From Jatrophihabitans sp. GAS493 (GTDB lineage: Bacteria; Actinomycetota; Actinomycetes; Mycobacteriales; Jatrophihabitantaceae): a DNA stretch of 64,000 nucleotides. Positions 8,564-17,155 of this stretch are shown one piece after another. Within the stretch, counting starts at the first letter, position 1, and each line of letters opens with the position of its first letter. A program made the position numbers and the translations under genes. The notes under the pieces are model-generated. The model ran no database searches. It was not told the origin of the DNA and saw only the letters and a list, made by a program, of their open reading frames with translations. The DNA is taken from the NCBI RefSeq assembly GCF_900230215.1, contig NZ_LT907982.1, positions 496,001-560,000 on the forward strand, read 5' to 3'.

Positions 8564-9804
8564 GGCGACACTCCGGTGAGCGAACCGCTGATGCCGGCAG
8601 CGGCGGCGAACATCGGCCAGGAGCGGACGAACTCGCGGTCCCAGTAGAACCAGCTGTGGGTTCCGTTGCCGTAGAAGTCAGAGGTGACGGGAACTCCGGC
8701 TGACTGCGCCTTCTGAGCGAAGGACTGGCTCGTGCCGAGCACGACCGGCTCGATCGAGTCACTACTGGCCCCGGACGGATCGAGCGGGCCGACCTTGCCG
8801 TTGCCGGCGGAGACGAAGACCGGTGTGTTCCGCAGGTTCGCCAGCAGCGCGGCCGGGTCGTGGGCCCGCCAGATCGAGTTCTGCAGCAGGTAGTCACCCC
8901 ACATGGCGACCGGGCTCTTCAGGTCGATCAGGTTACCGGCCTCGATGATGAGTCCGGTGGTGACCGAGGAGAGATCGTCCAGGCCGCTGTAGGAGGCGGC
9001 GGCGGCGAAGGTGGCCGGGTGCAGGGCGGCGAGGGCGAGCGCGCTGTAGCCGCCGCTGGAGATCCCGGCCACGACGGCCTTGCTGTTGGCCCGGTAACCA
9101 CGCTGCAGCAGCTGCGGCAGCTCGGTGGCAACGAAGGTGTCGTACTGGTTTCCCTGACCGGAGATGCCGTAGTTCCAGTAATTGGTGGCGAAGGCGGAGC
9201 TGCCGATGCTGGGCAGCACGAAGAGGGCGTCGGTGGCCGCCGTCTCCTGCGGAAGCTTGGTGAACAGCGACCAGGACTGGTAGTCGGTCTTGTCATTGCC
9301 ACCGTGCAGCAGGTAGACCGACGGCCAGGTCGAGCTGGGCTGGGTGGACCAGTCGGCCGGGAGCATCAGGCGAACCGGCGCGGGACCGTTGAGGGCCGGT
9401 GAGTAGACCATCAGGTCGACGGTGCGGGCATCGACCCGGCTCTCGTAGGCGACGAAGGCGCCGTCGTCGGCGCGGGCGCTGTTGAGACCGACGATCGGTA
9501 CCACGCCGGCGTTCGGGACACCGATCTTGCTGGTCGAGGGGACGGCACCCAGCTTGGGGTTGGTGCCGCCGTTGCCGCTCTGGTTGACCTGGCTCAGCTG
9601 TGCGACGGAGGTGCCGGGAGCACCGGTCGGTGCCTTCGGCGCACAGTTGGAGAGGCCGAGGAAGCCGCAGCCCAGCGCACCGGCCGCGGTCTGCGGGATG
9701 ACGGCCAACGCCAGGGTCACCGCTACCGCGGCGGGAATGAGAATGCGCCTCCGCCGGGAGCGACCAGCCTTGCGAATTGACTTGCTGTCGGATGAAATCT
9801 CCAC
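8560..9804 (-). CDS. Secreted antigen-85-like esterase
   Basis: GTG at 9804, with GGGGGA nine bases upstream, gives 414 residues. The first codon of an alternative start at 9882 adds 26 residues that are unlike a signal peptide. A basic n-region (RKAGRSRRRR) and hydrophobic core (ILIPAAVAVTLALAVIP) ending near TAAGA form the signal peptide. The mature part has VYLLHGGNDKTDY, the nucleophile elbow AGISSGGYSA and, near the end, GNGTHSWFYWDREF, which closely resembles the catalytic His region of mycolyltransferases (antigen 85) and esterase D-type enzymes (PF00756). It probably transfers or hydrolyses an acyl group outside the membrane. First gene of the operon with a DHA2 exporter and a glycosyltransferase. 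Confidence 0.88.
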   Translation of the reverse strand: MEISSDSKSIRKAGRSRRRRILIPAAVAVTLALAVIPQTAAGALGCGFLGLSNCAPKAPTGAPGTSVAQLSQVNQSGNGGTNPKLGAVPSTSKIGVPNAGVVPIVGLNSARADDGAFVAYESRVDARTVDLMVYSPALNGPAPVRLMLPADWSTQPSSTWPSVYLLHGGNDKTDYQSWSLFTKLPQETAATDALFVLPSIGSSAFATNYWNYGISGQGNQYDTFVATELPQLLQRGYRANSKAVVAGISSGGYSALALAALHPATFAAAASYSGLDDLSSVTTGLIIEAGNLIDLKSPVAMWGDYLLQNSIWRAHDPAALLANLRNTPVFVSAGNGKVGPLDPSGASSDSIEPVVLGTSQSFAQKAQSAGVPVTSDFYGNGTHSWFYWDREFVRSWPMFAAAAGISGSLTGVSP

Positions 9805-9933
9805 TGCGCCACATCCCCCACGGTTGGCTGTTGCGGCGACATTTTTCAACGAACCGACAGTCGGCCCAGCCCCCGCAATCATTACTTGTGAGTAACCGTA
9901 TTGGCCGGGTGAAGGAGCGTCAATAGCTTTGTT

Positions 9934-9951
9934 GGTATTGCAACCAATACC
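9934..9951. repeat. Inverted repeat upstream of the esterase operon
   Basis: GGTATTG-CAAC-CAATACC, a perfect 7-bp dyad with a 4-nt loop, about 130 bp upstream of the esterase start. Could be a repressor operator for the operon or a small hairpin. Confidence 0.5.
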
Positions 9952-10023
9952 GCCGACGGACTCGGCCGAAGCCCCGTAAACACGGCACTTGCGGTGGTTG
10001 CCTACCGTCTGGACGGCATTTCG

Positions 10024-10044
10024 AACCGGTAATTCTCGCCGGTT
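10024..10044 (-). terminator. Hairpin just after the ABC permease stop
   Basis: AACCGG, 9-nt spacer, CCGGTT, directly following the TGA of the permease on the minus strand. No U-tract, so a factor-independent terminator of the actinobacterial type is only possible. Confidence 0.35.
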
Positions 10045-10935
10045 TCAGCTAGTGACGTCCTTGTTACTGAAACGGGCCCAGCTGAGGGTGAGAAAGAGTG
10101 CCACATAAACCAGCGCGACCACGCAGCCATGTTGAACTCGGGCTGTGTCCATAGGGTCACGCAGAAGATCCGCGAACTGCAGCCAGTAGTGACTCGGCAG
10201 CCAGGGATGCAGCGTACGCAGTTGCGGAACCGCGTCCAGCACCTCGCTGGTGATAACCAGGGCCAGCGTGGCGGCCATCGACGCCACCGGCACCTCAGTC
10301 AGGGTCGAGACGAAGAGCCCGATCGCGCCGACCGCGGCCATCATCCAGCTCAGGTAGAGCACCACCAGCAGCAGTCGATAGAGCCCGGCCGCGAACGAGA
10401 CGGAGGTGCCGGATAGCAGCGTCACCGATCCACCGCCGAAGAGCGCGACGCCGATCAGAACGCCGATGAGGGCGACCAGCAGCACGCTCACCAGGCACCA
10501 GACCAGGATCCCGAGGTACTTCACCACCAGAAGTCGAGTGCGTCCGACCGGCACCGTCAGCAGGTAGCGCAGGGTGCCGACATTCGCCTCCCCGGCGATC
10601 GCGTCGCCGGCCACCACCGCGACGGCCAGCGGCAGGAAGAAGGCGAGGACGGCGGCCAGCGCGGCGAAGGCGACGAAGACCCCGTTGTCGGTGATGCTGT
10701 TGAAGAGCGCTCCGCCGTTGTCCTCCCCGCCGCGGCTCGGATGCTGGGAGGTGCTGCGCACCGCGATCGCGATGACGATCGGGAGTGCACCGAGGACGGC
10801 GAGGATGGCCAGGTTGCGGCGGCGCCGGAAGATCATGGCCAGTTCCGAGCGCAGCAGTCGCAACACCGCGAAGGGAGATCGGCGCCCGAGGGGGCGGCCG
10901 GCCAGCGGGTCCACTGGTGCCTCAGCCACTGACAT
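10045..10935 (-). CDS. ABC-2 type transporter permease
   Basis: ATG at 10935 (MSVAEAPVDPL) gives 296 residues; an upstream in-frame extension to 11019 lies inside the ATPase gene and reads as low-complexity. Six hydrophobic segments are visible, the first in RNLAILAVLGALPIVIAIAV, with a large external loop after it and GDAIAGEANVGTLRYLLTVP between TM2 and TM3, the hallmark of ABC-2 permeases. It overlaps the ATPase gene by 14 nt and forms the channel of the exporter with it. Substrate unknown; the LolA-like gene upstream points to an envelope lipid or lipoprotein role. Confidence 0.85.
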   Translation of the reverse strand: MSVAEAPVDPLAGRPLGRRSPFAVLRLLRSELAMIFRRRRNLAILAVLGALPIVIAIAVRSTSQHPSRGGEDNGGALFNSITDNGVFVAFAALAAVLAFFLPLAVAVVAGDAIAGEANVGTLRYLLTVPVGRTRLLVVKYLGILVWCLVSVLLVALIGVLIGVALFGGGSVTLLSGTSVSFAAGLYRLLLVVLYLSWMMAAVGAIGLFVSTLTEVPVASMAATLALVITSEVLDAVPQLRTLHPWLPSHYWLQFADLLRDPMDTARVQHGCVVALVYVALFLTLSWARFSNKDVTS

Positions 10936-11857
10936 CGAAACCCGACCCGGTGAGCTCGACGAAGACGTCCTCCAACTGCGGGCGGGCGACGACGAAGCCG
11001 CGCACCGCCACTCCGGCATTGACCAGGGCGGCGACCACCGACTCCGGGGGCACCGATCCGAGCACGGCCGTGGCGCCGCTGTCGTTGATCGCGACGTTGG
11101 CCAGTCCCAGCGCGGCCAGGGTCGACGCGGCCCGCTCGCCGTCGGCCGTGCTCACCTGGGCCAGCACGTGCTGCTGCTGCGAGAGCTCGGCGAAGGAGCC
11201 CTGCCAGACCATCCTCCCGACACTCATCACGCCGACATGGCTGCAGACCTGCTCGACCTCGCTCAGCAGGTGCGAGGAGACCATCACGGTCACCCCGTCG
11301 GCGGCGAGTTCGGTGATCAGATGCCGGACCTCGCGGGTGCCCTGCGGATCGAGGCCGTTGGTGGGCTCGTCGAGTACGAGCAGGTCGCGCGGCTGCAGCA
11401 GCGCGGCGGCGATGCCGAGCCGCTGTCGCATGCCGAGGGAGTAGTTGCGGTACTTCTTCCCGGCGGCGGCGGCCAGGCCGACCCGGTCGAGGGCCGCCCC
11501 GATCCGGTGCCCGGCGTTGCGCGGATCGGCGAAGGCGTCCGCGGCATCCAGCCGCGCCAGGTTGGAACGTCCTGATAAATACGGGTGAAAGGCCGGCCCC
11601 TCAACCAGCGCGCCGACCTTCGGCAGTACCCGCGCGGCGCCGGCCGGGAAGGCCTCACCGAGCAGCGAATGAGTTCCGGCGGTGGGGAGGATGAGGCCGA
11701 GCAGCATCCGGATGGTGGTGGTCTTACCCGAACCGTTGGGGCCGAGGAAGCCGTAGACCGATCCGGTCGGCACCGCCAGATCGAGGGAGTCGACCGCGAC
11801 CTGGCCGCCGCGGAAGCGTTTCGTCAGGGCAGCGGAGGCCACAGCCAGCTCGGTCAC
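10922..11857 (-). CDS. ABC transporter ATP-binding protein
   Basis: 311 residues, cytoplasmic ATPase of an exporter. Walker A GPNGSGKTTTIRMLLGL near residue 40, signature NYSLGMRQRLGIAAALL, Walker B LLVLDEPTNGLDPQG, and the H-loop in MVSSHLLSEVEQVC. The C-terminal extension (after about residue 220) ending in QLEDVFVELTG is typical of NatA/CcmA-like subunits. Same operon as the ABC-2 permease (14-nt overlap) and the LolA-like gene (14-nt gap upstream). Confidence 0.93.
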   Translation of the reverse strand: MTELAVASAALTKRFRGGQVAVDSLDLAVPTGSVYGFLGPNGSGKTTTIRMLLGLILPTAGTHSLLGEAFPAGAARVLPKVGALVEGPAFHPYLSGRSNLARLDAADAFADPRNAGHRIGAALDRVGLAAAAGKKYRNYSLGMRQRLGIAAALLQPRDLLVLDEPTNGLDPQGTREVRHLITELAADGVTVMVSSHLLSEVEQVCSHVGVMSVGRMVWQGSFAELSQQQHVLAQVSTADGERAASTLAALGLANVAINDSGATAVLGSVPPESVVAALVNAGVAVRGFVVARPQLEDVFVELTGSGFDVSG

Positions 11858-11871
11858 CTGACGATTGTCGC

Positions 11872-12957
11872 TTACTTGTAGGTGGCCGCCGCCGCATATA
11901 GCGCGGACGGCTCCACCGCGCCGGCCAAGACGCGGCCGTCATCGGTGAGCAAGACCGTCAGCAACTTCGAATCGAAGAGCCGGCCGCTGCCCCAGGCGCC
12001 CTTCACCGGGGTGAGCGCGGCCATCAGCTTGGAGTCGCTGCCCGTGTCGGCCGGAAGTTTGGCGTGGGTGGCCAGCACGCTCGTCCACCCGCTGCCGATC
12101 GTCGAGGGCTGGTCGGCCGTCGACGCGGCGGCGATCGCCTTGCCGGCCTGCTTGGAGGTACCGGAGTCCTGGGTGACCGTCGCGCCCGACGGCGGCTTCC
12201 AGTCGAAGTTGGAGTCGTCCGGTACGGCGAAGTTGATCTCGGTGAAGGAGACGTCGAGCGCCGCCTTCGACAGGTCGTTGCGGGCATAGACCTGCACGGC
12301 CAGCGGGACGCGTTTGGCCCCGTCGACGGCGATGCGAACCGACCCGATCCGCGACGCGGTGTCCCGCGGGGTGAGGACGAGCTCGTAGGCCGCCCGTCCG
12401 GCGACCTCACGGGAGGAGTCGGTGGTGACCAGCGTCGAGGGGCTCATCACGGCCAGCGCTCGGGCCGCCAGCTGATCGGGGGTCAGCGTCGTCGCGCTCG
12501 GAGTCTTGGCGTCGGCGGCCGGCAGCGTGGTGTGCGAGGCGACCTTGGAGCTGCTGTTCCAGGACCAGAGGTCGGCGCCGCTGCGGAAGATGTCGGTCTC
12601 GCCAACCGAGTCGAGCAGTGCCACCCGCTGCTTGGTGGCCCCGGAGTACCAGACCCGGGCGGTGTGCGAGCCGCTGAGCAGGCCGAGCAGCGTGCCTCCG
12701 GTCTGACCCGAGCTGTCGACGCTGGGTAGTTCCGGAAGTCCGAGCGCGGCCTTCTGCACGACGGTGCCGCTCAGGCCGCCGACGTGTGAGGACTCGAGGT
12801 CGGCCAGCAACTGGGCCGCACTTCGGTACGGCAGGTCGGTGCTGGCCTGCGCCGAGAGGCCGCCAGCGGCGACGACGGCGACCACCCCAGCGACCGCCGT
12901 CGGCACCAACCACCGCAGATAACGATGTCTGGTGAAGACACCACTGATCCCGCGCAT
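11872..12957 (-). CDS. LolA/DUF2092-like secreted or membrane-anchored protein
   Basis: 361 residues. The N-terminus RHRYLRWLVPTAVAGVV and the following alanine-rich stretch form a signal peptide or anchor. The body has the half-barrel pattern of LolA/RseB-like proteins: SAAQLLADLESSHVGGLSGTVVQ, ARVWYSGATKQRVALLDS, TDIFRSGADLWSWNSSS and a late FAVPDDSNFDWKPPSGA. In actinobacteria such proteins bind lipids or lipid-modified molecules at the cell envelope. First gene of an operon with an ABC exporter, divergent from a two-component system 128 bp away. Ligand unknown. Confidence 0.75.
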   Translation of the reverse strand: MRGISGVFTRHRYLRWLVPTAVAGVVAVVAAGGLSAQASTDLPYRSAAQLLADLESSHVGGLSGTVVQKAALGLPELPSVDSSGQTGGTLLGLLSGSHTARVWYSGATKQRVALLDSVGETDIFRSGADLWSWNSSSKVASHTTLPAADAKTPSATTLTPDQLAARALAVMSPSTLVTTDSSREVAGRAAYELVLTPRDTASRIGSVRIAVDGAKRVPLAVQVYARNDLSKAALDVSFTEINFAVPDDSNFDWKPPSGATVTQDSGTSKQAGKAIAAASTADQPSTIGSGWTSVLATHAKLPADTGSDSKLMAALTPVKGAWGSGRLFDSKLLTVLLTDDGRVLAGAVEPSALYAAAATYK

Positions 12958-13023
12958 GCCGCAAGTCTGGCTCGAAGTGACTGTGATCAGCCTGAGCGAT
13001 TCCCACCCATCCTGAGAAATTCC

Positions 13024-13047
13024 TGGCAGAGTGAGTGGCAGAGTGAG
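13024..13047 (+). promoter_or_regulatory. Tandem 12-bp direct repeat upstream of the response regulator
   Basis: TGGCAGAGTGAG twice in direct succession (13024-13035, 13036-13047), about 40 bp before the regulator's start and between it and the LolA/ABC operon. OmpR-family regulators bind direct repeats of about 11-12 bp spacing, so this may be the autoregulatory site. Function is inference. Confidence 0.4.
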
Positions 13048-13085
13048 TGCCTGACCCGCTCGACTCTGCTGACGGAGGACTCATC

Positions 13086-13796
13086 GTGCGACTGCTCATC
13101 GTGGAAGACGAAGTGCGCTTGGCCTCAGCCCTGCAGCGCGGGCTGATCAGCGAAGGTTTCACCGTCGATGTGCTGCACAACGGCCCGGACGGGCTGCACG
13201 CGGCCCAGGAGACCACCTATGACCTGGTCATCCTCGACATCATGCTGCCCGGACTGTCGGGCTACCGGATCATCGAGGCCCTGCGCAAAGAGGAGAACTG
13301 GGTCCCGATCCTCATGCTGACGGCCAAGGACGGCGAGTACGACGAGGCCGACGCGCTGGATATCGGTGCCGACGACTACCTCACCAAACCCTTCTCCTTC
13401 GTGGTGCTGGTGGCCCGGGTGCGCTCGCTGCTGCGCCGCGGTGTCATCCCCCGGCCGGCGTCGCTGACCGTCGACGATCTGGTGCTGAACCCGTCCGCCC
13501 ATTCGGTGCACCGCGGCGAGACCGAGATCGAGCTGACCCCGCGCGAGTTCTCGCTGCTGGAGTACCTGATGCGCCGCGCCGGCGAGGCGGTCTCGAAGTC
13601 CGACATCCTGCACCATGTCTGGGACGCCCACTACGAGGGCGACGCCAACGTGGTGGAGGTCTACGTCGGGTATCTGCGGCGCAAGATCGACGTCCCGTTC
13701 GGTCGCCAGAGCGTGCAGACAGTTCGTGGTGCCGGCTACCGGCTCGCTGTGACCGGCGTCGGCGGAGCGGATGCCACCAGCGGCGCCGGCGGGTAG
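13086..13796 (+). CDS. OmpR/PhoB-family response regulator
   Basis: GTG at 13086, preceded by GGAGG seven bases upstream, gives 236 residues; the frame is open to 13047 but that extension has no ribosome site. Receiver domain: acidic E7-D8, phosphoacceptor Asp51 in DLVILDIMLPG, LTAKD with the conserved Lys in DDYLTKPFSF. C-terminal winged-helix domain with ELTPREFSLLEYLMRRAG and VEVYVGYLRRKID. Followed after 9 nt by its sensor kinase. Probable targets: its own promoter and the divergent LolA-like/ABC exporter operon (inference from position). Confidence 0.95.
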   Translation: MRLLIVEDEVRLASALQRGLISEGFTVDVLHNGPDGLHAAQETTYDLVILDIMLPGLSGYRIIEALRKEENWVPILMLTAKDGEYDEADALDIGADDYLTKPFSFVVLVARVRSLLRRGVIPRPASLTVDDLVLNPSAHSVHRGETEIELTPREFSLLEYLMRRAGEAVSKSDILHHVWDAHYEGDANVVEVYVGYLRRKIDVPFGRQSVQTVRGAGYRLAVTGVGGADATSGAGG

Positions 13797-13805
13797 CTGC
13801 CGGCC

Positions 13806-15275
13806 GTGATTGGCGCTCTCAAGGGGTTCTGGCGCAAGCGGTCGCTGCGAGAACGGATCACCGCCGCGACCACGCTGCTCTTCGCCTTCGCTGTGGTGAC
13901 CGGTGCCGTGCTGCTCATCGGGCTGCAGCGCTGGTCACTCACCCGCTCCATCGACTCGTCGGCCTACAAGACCGGAAACGAGATCGCCGCCCTGGTGCGC
14001 AGCGGCAAGCAGCCGTCCCCGCTGGTCGGCGGGGCCGGTGACTACATCCAGATCGTCGACGCGCAGAACCGGGTCGAGGCCTTCCAACTCGGCACGGACG
14101 CTGCGGTCTCGCTGCTCTCGGACGGGCAGGTGGCCGCGGTGCGGGCCGGCGGTCGGCTGACCATCAACGCCGAGAGCCGCGGCGTGAACGACACCCTGCG
14201 CGTCGTCGGAGTGCCGGCCGACGACGAGACGGTGATCGTCGCGACGAGCATGGCCCAGGTGACCCGCAGCGTGCATCTGCTGCGAAACGCGGCCCTGCTG
14301 GGCATCCCCATCGCGGTGCTGGCGATGGCCCTGGTGACGTACTGGATCGTCGGGCAGACGATCCGCCCGGTACGCGGGCTGCGGGCCAAGGCGGAGGCGA
14401 TAACCGCGGCCGGGTTGGCCGACCAGCGGCTGCCGGTCCCCGCCGCCGAGGATGAGATCCAGCGCCTGGCGGTGACGCTCAATGCGATGCTCGACCGGCT
14501 GGACTCGGCGACCTCACGGCAGCGCACCTTCGTCGGCGACGCCGCCCACGAGCTCCGGTCGCCCATTGCCTCGGCCCGGCTGCAGTTGGAGATCGCGCAA
14601 CGGCTCGGCCCGGAGACCGACTGGAACGAGGTGGCGGCCGATGTCATGGTGGATATCGACCGTCTGCAGCGGCTGGTCGATGATCTGCTGGCGCTGGCGC
14701 GTTCAGATGAGGCGGGCGGCGGTCTGGCCCGGCGTGAGCCGGTGGACGTCGGTGAGCTCGTGGAGTCGCTGCTGCCGCAGTACAGCCAGGCGCGGGTTCC
14801 GGTCGAGGTGGTGATCGCGCCGGAGGATCGGGGGCCAACGGTCTCGGACGCGGGCTCCGGTGGCGCGCGGGCATTCGGGCCACTGACCGTCTCCGGCGAC
14901 CCCGATGGGTTGCGCCGGATCGTGGTGAATCTGGTCGACAATGCGCTGCGCTATGCGGCGGCCTCGGTCTGCGTGACGATCTCGTCGGAGGGCGGCGGGC
15001 GGCGCAACGTCGTCATCGCGGTCAGCGACGACGGGCCCGGAATCGAGCCGAACGAGCGGGGCCGGGTCTTCGATCGCTTCTACCGGATCGCGGCGTCGCG
15101 GTCGCGTGGCACCGGCGGCACCGGGCTCGGCCTGCCGATCGTCCGCGACCTGGTGCGCGCGCACGGCGGCAGCATCGTGCTGTCAGACACCCCGCGTTCG
15201 GCGGGGAAACCCTCGGAGAAGGGTGGTCGCGGCGGACTCACCGCGACCGTCACCCTCCCCGCCCGCAGCGTCTAG
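13806..15275 (+). CDS. Membrane sensor histidine kinase
   Basis: 489 residues from a GTG start. First membrane helix about residues 20-40, an external sensor region, second helix ALLGIPIAVLAMALVTYWIV near residues 160-180, a HAMP linker, then a HisKA domain with the phosphorylated His248 in DAAHELRSP. The ATPase domain carries NLVDNALRYA (N box), SDDGPGIEPNERG (G1), FDRFYR (F box) and GTGLGLPIVRDLVRAHGG (G2). Intact and complete; signal unknown. The last codon and the pknB stop share the palindrome CTAG, so the two convergent genes overlap by 4 bp. Confidence 0.95.
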   Translation: MIGALKGFWRKRSLRERITAATTLLFAFAVVTGAVLLIGLQRWSLTRSIDSSAYKTGNEIAALVRSGKQPSPLVGGAGDYIQIVDAQNRVEAFQLGTDAAVSLLSDGQVAAVRAGGRLTINAESRGVNDTLRVVGVPADDETVIVATSMAQVTRSVHLLRNAALLGIPIAVLAMALVTYWIVGQTIRPVRGLRAKAEAITAAGLADQRLPVPAAEDEIQRLAVTLNAMLDRLDSATSRQRTFVGDAAHELRSPIASARLQLEIAQRLGPETDWNEVAADVMVDIDRLQRLVDDLLALARSDEAGGGLARREPVDVGELVESLLPQYSQARVPVEVVIAPEDRGPTVSDAGSGGARAFGPLTVSGDPDGLRRIVVNLVDNALRYAAASVCVTISSEGGGRRNVVIAVSDDGPGIEPNERGRVFDRFYRIAASRSRGTGGTGLGLPIVRDLVRAHGGSIVLSDTPRSAGKPSEKGGRGGLTATVTLPARSV

Positions 15276-17107
15276 CAGCCCGGAGCCGGCGGAACCACCG
15301 TCGGAGTCGGGGTCGCCGCCGGATCCGGCGTCACCCCCGGCAGCGGCGTGGCGGCCGGGCTCGGCGATGGCGCACAGGTCGGCGTCGGCGCGATGAACTG
15401 GTAGACGGTGAGCGTGATCGGCGTCGCCTGCGTGTAGGAGATGCCCGGCTGCGGGTTCATCGCCGAGACCAGACCGTCCTTGGACTTGTCGCTCGTCTTG
15501 ACGATCGTCGGCGTGCTGTTGACCGCGAGCCACCCCTGCTGGGTCAGCTGCTGGCGCGCGTCGGCGAACTTCATCCCGACCACGTTCGGCAGCGGCACCT
15601 TTCCGGAGGAGACCGACAGCTGAACCGTTGACCCGGTCGGTACCGAGGTGTTCGCCTTCGGATTCTGATCGACGACCTGCCCGGCCGGCGCCGCGTTGTC
15701 GACACTCGTGGAGGTCACCGTCAGGCCCTGTGCGGCCAGCACATTGCTGGCATCGGAGAGCTGCTTGCCGACGACCGACAACACGGCCACGGTCGGCACC
15801 GCGTAGACCGTGTACGTCACCACAGTCCCTTCGCGCTCCTGCGAGTTGGGCAGCGGCGTCTGCGTGCAGACGTTGCCCACCGCCACCGTCTGCGGGGCGT
15901 TGTCCGGGTCGATGCCGCACTTGCTGGCGGTGGCGTGGGTGCCGGAGGCGAGCTTGAAGCCCTGCTGCAGCAGGGAGTTGTCCGCCGCCGCCGGAGCGGC
16001 CGCGATGATGTTCGGCACCGCCACCAGCTTCGGTTTGTCGCTGCCGGCGAAGACGATCAGGTACGCGGTGAGTCCGATGACGATGAGCAGCGCGGCCACC
16101 ACGGCCAACCAGACGAAGGCGGCCCGTCTGTTCTTCGGCTCCTCCTCGGCCAATGGGTCGCCGTCACCGCCGGCCGCGACCGCGGCCGCACCGGCCACCG
16201 GAACCGGTGTCTTGGCGATGAGCTGGGTCCGCTCGTCGTCGGTGAGAACCGCCTCGGCCTCGACCGGCAGATCCGCCAGCGCCCGCTGCAGGTCCGAACG
16301 CATCTCCGCCGCCGACTGGTAGCGGTTCAGCGGGTTCTTGGCCAACGCCTTCATCACGATGGAGTCCAGCGCCCGCGGGATCGTCGGGTCCACCGAGGAC
16401 GGCGACGGCGCCGTCTCCCGGACGTGCTGGTAGGCCACCGCGACCGGCGAATCACCCGTGAAAGGTGGATGTCCGGTTATCAGTTCGTAGAGCAGGCAGC
16501 CGGTGGAGTACACATCCGAACGGGCGTCGACCGACTCCCCCCGTGCCTGCTCCGGGGACAGGTACTGCGCGGTGCCGATCACGGCCGCGGTCTGGGTCAC
16601 CGTCGCCGAGTTGTCGCTCAGGGCGCGGGCGATGCCGAAGTCCATCACCTTCACCGCACCGGCTTCGGTGATCATCACGTTCGCCGGCTTGATGTCGCGG
16701 TGCACGATTCCGTTGCGGTGGCTGAAATCCAGGGCGGCACAGATCTCGGCCGAGACCTGCATGGCCCGCTCGGCCGGCAGTCGTCCCTCGGCCTTGAGGA
16801 CGTCGCGCAGGGTCCGTCCCGAGACGTACTCCATGACGATGTAGGGGATCGGGCCGTCGGTGCCGACGTCCTCTCCGGTGTCGTAAACGGCAACGATTGC
16901 CGGGTGATTGAGTCCAGCGGCGGCCTGCGCCTCGCGACGGAACCGGTTGAGGAAGGTCTGGTCCCGAGCCAGGTCGGCGCGCAGCACCTTGATCGCCACC
17001 TCGCGGCCGAGACGCACGTCCCGCCCACGGTGCACTTCGGCCATGCCGCCATAGCCGATGAGCTCACCGAGCTCGTACCGGTTCGCGATTAGACGGGGCT
17101 GTGTCAT
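15272..17107 (-). CDS. pknB: Serine/threonine protein kinase PknB with PASTA domains
   Basis: 611 residues. Kinase domain about 1-275: glycine loop LIGYGGMAEVHRG, Lys40 in VAIKVLR, catalytic IVHRDIKPANVM, DFGIARAL, and an activation loop SATVTQTAAVIGTAQY with the threonines normally autophosphorylated. A single membrane helix (FVWLAVVAALLIVIGLTAYL) follows, then three extracellular PASTA repeats (the first one divergent, with two cysteines) and a Pro/Thr tail. It senses muropeptides/lipid II and controls growth and division by phosphorylation. Last gene of the cluster here. The usual paralogue pknA, normally between pbpA and pknB, is absent. Confidence 0.95.
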   Translation of the reverse strand: MTQPRLIANRYELGELIGYGGMAEVHRGRDVRLGREVAIKVLRADLARDQTFLNRFRREAQAAAGLNHPAIVAVYDTGEDVGTDGPIPYIVMEYVSGRTLRDVLKAEGRLPAERAMQVSAEICAALDFSHRNGIVHRDIKPANVMITEAGAVKVMDFGIARALSDNSATVTQTAAVIGTAQYLSPEQARGESVDARSDVYSTGCLLYELITGHPPFTGDSPVAVAYQHVRETAPSPSSVDPTIPRALDSIVMKALAKNPLNRYQSAAEMRSDLQRALADLPVEAEAVLTDDERTQLIAKTPVPVAGAAAVAAGGDGDPLAEEEPKNRRAAFVWLAVVAALLIVIGLTAYLIVFAGSDKPKLVAVPNIIAAAPAAADNSLLQQGFKLASGTHATASKCGIDPDNAPQTVAVGNVCTQTPLPNSQEREGTVVTYTVYAVPTVAVLSVVGKQLSDASNVLAAQGLTVTSTSVDNAAPAGQVVDQNPKANTSVPTGSTVQLSVSSGKVPLPNVVGMKFADARQQLTQQGWLAVNSTPTIVKTSDKSKDGLVSAMNPQPGISYTQATPITLTVYQFIAPTPTCAPSPSPAATPLPGVTPDPAATPTPTVVPPAPGC

Positions 17108-17155
17108 CGAACATCCTCACTCATTGCCGTACGCATTTCGCTTGAAATCTTCATA

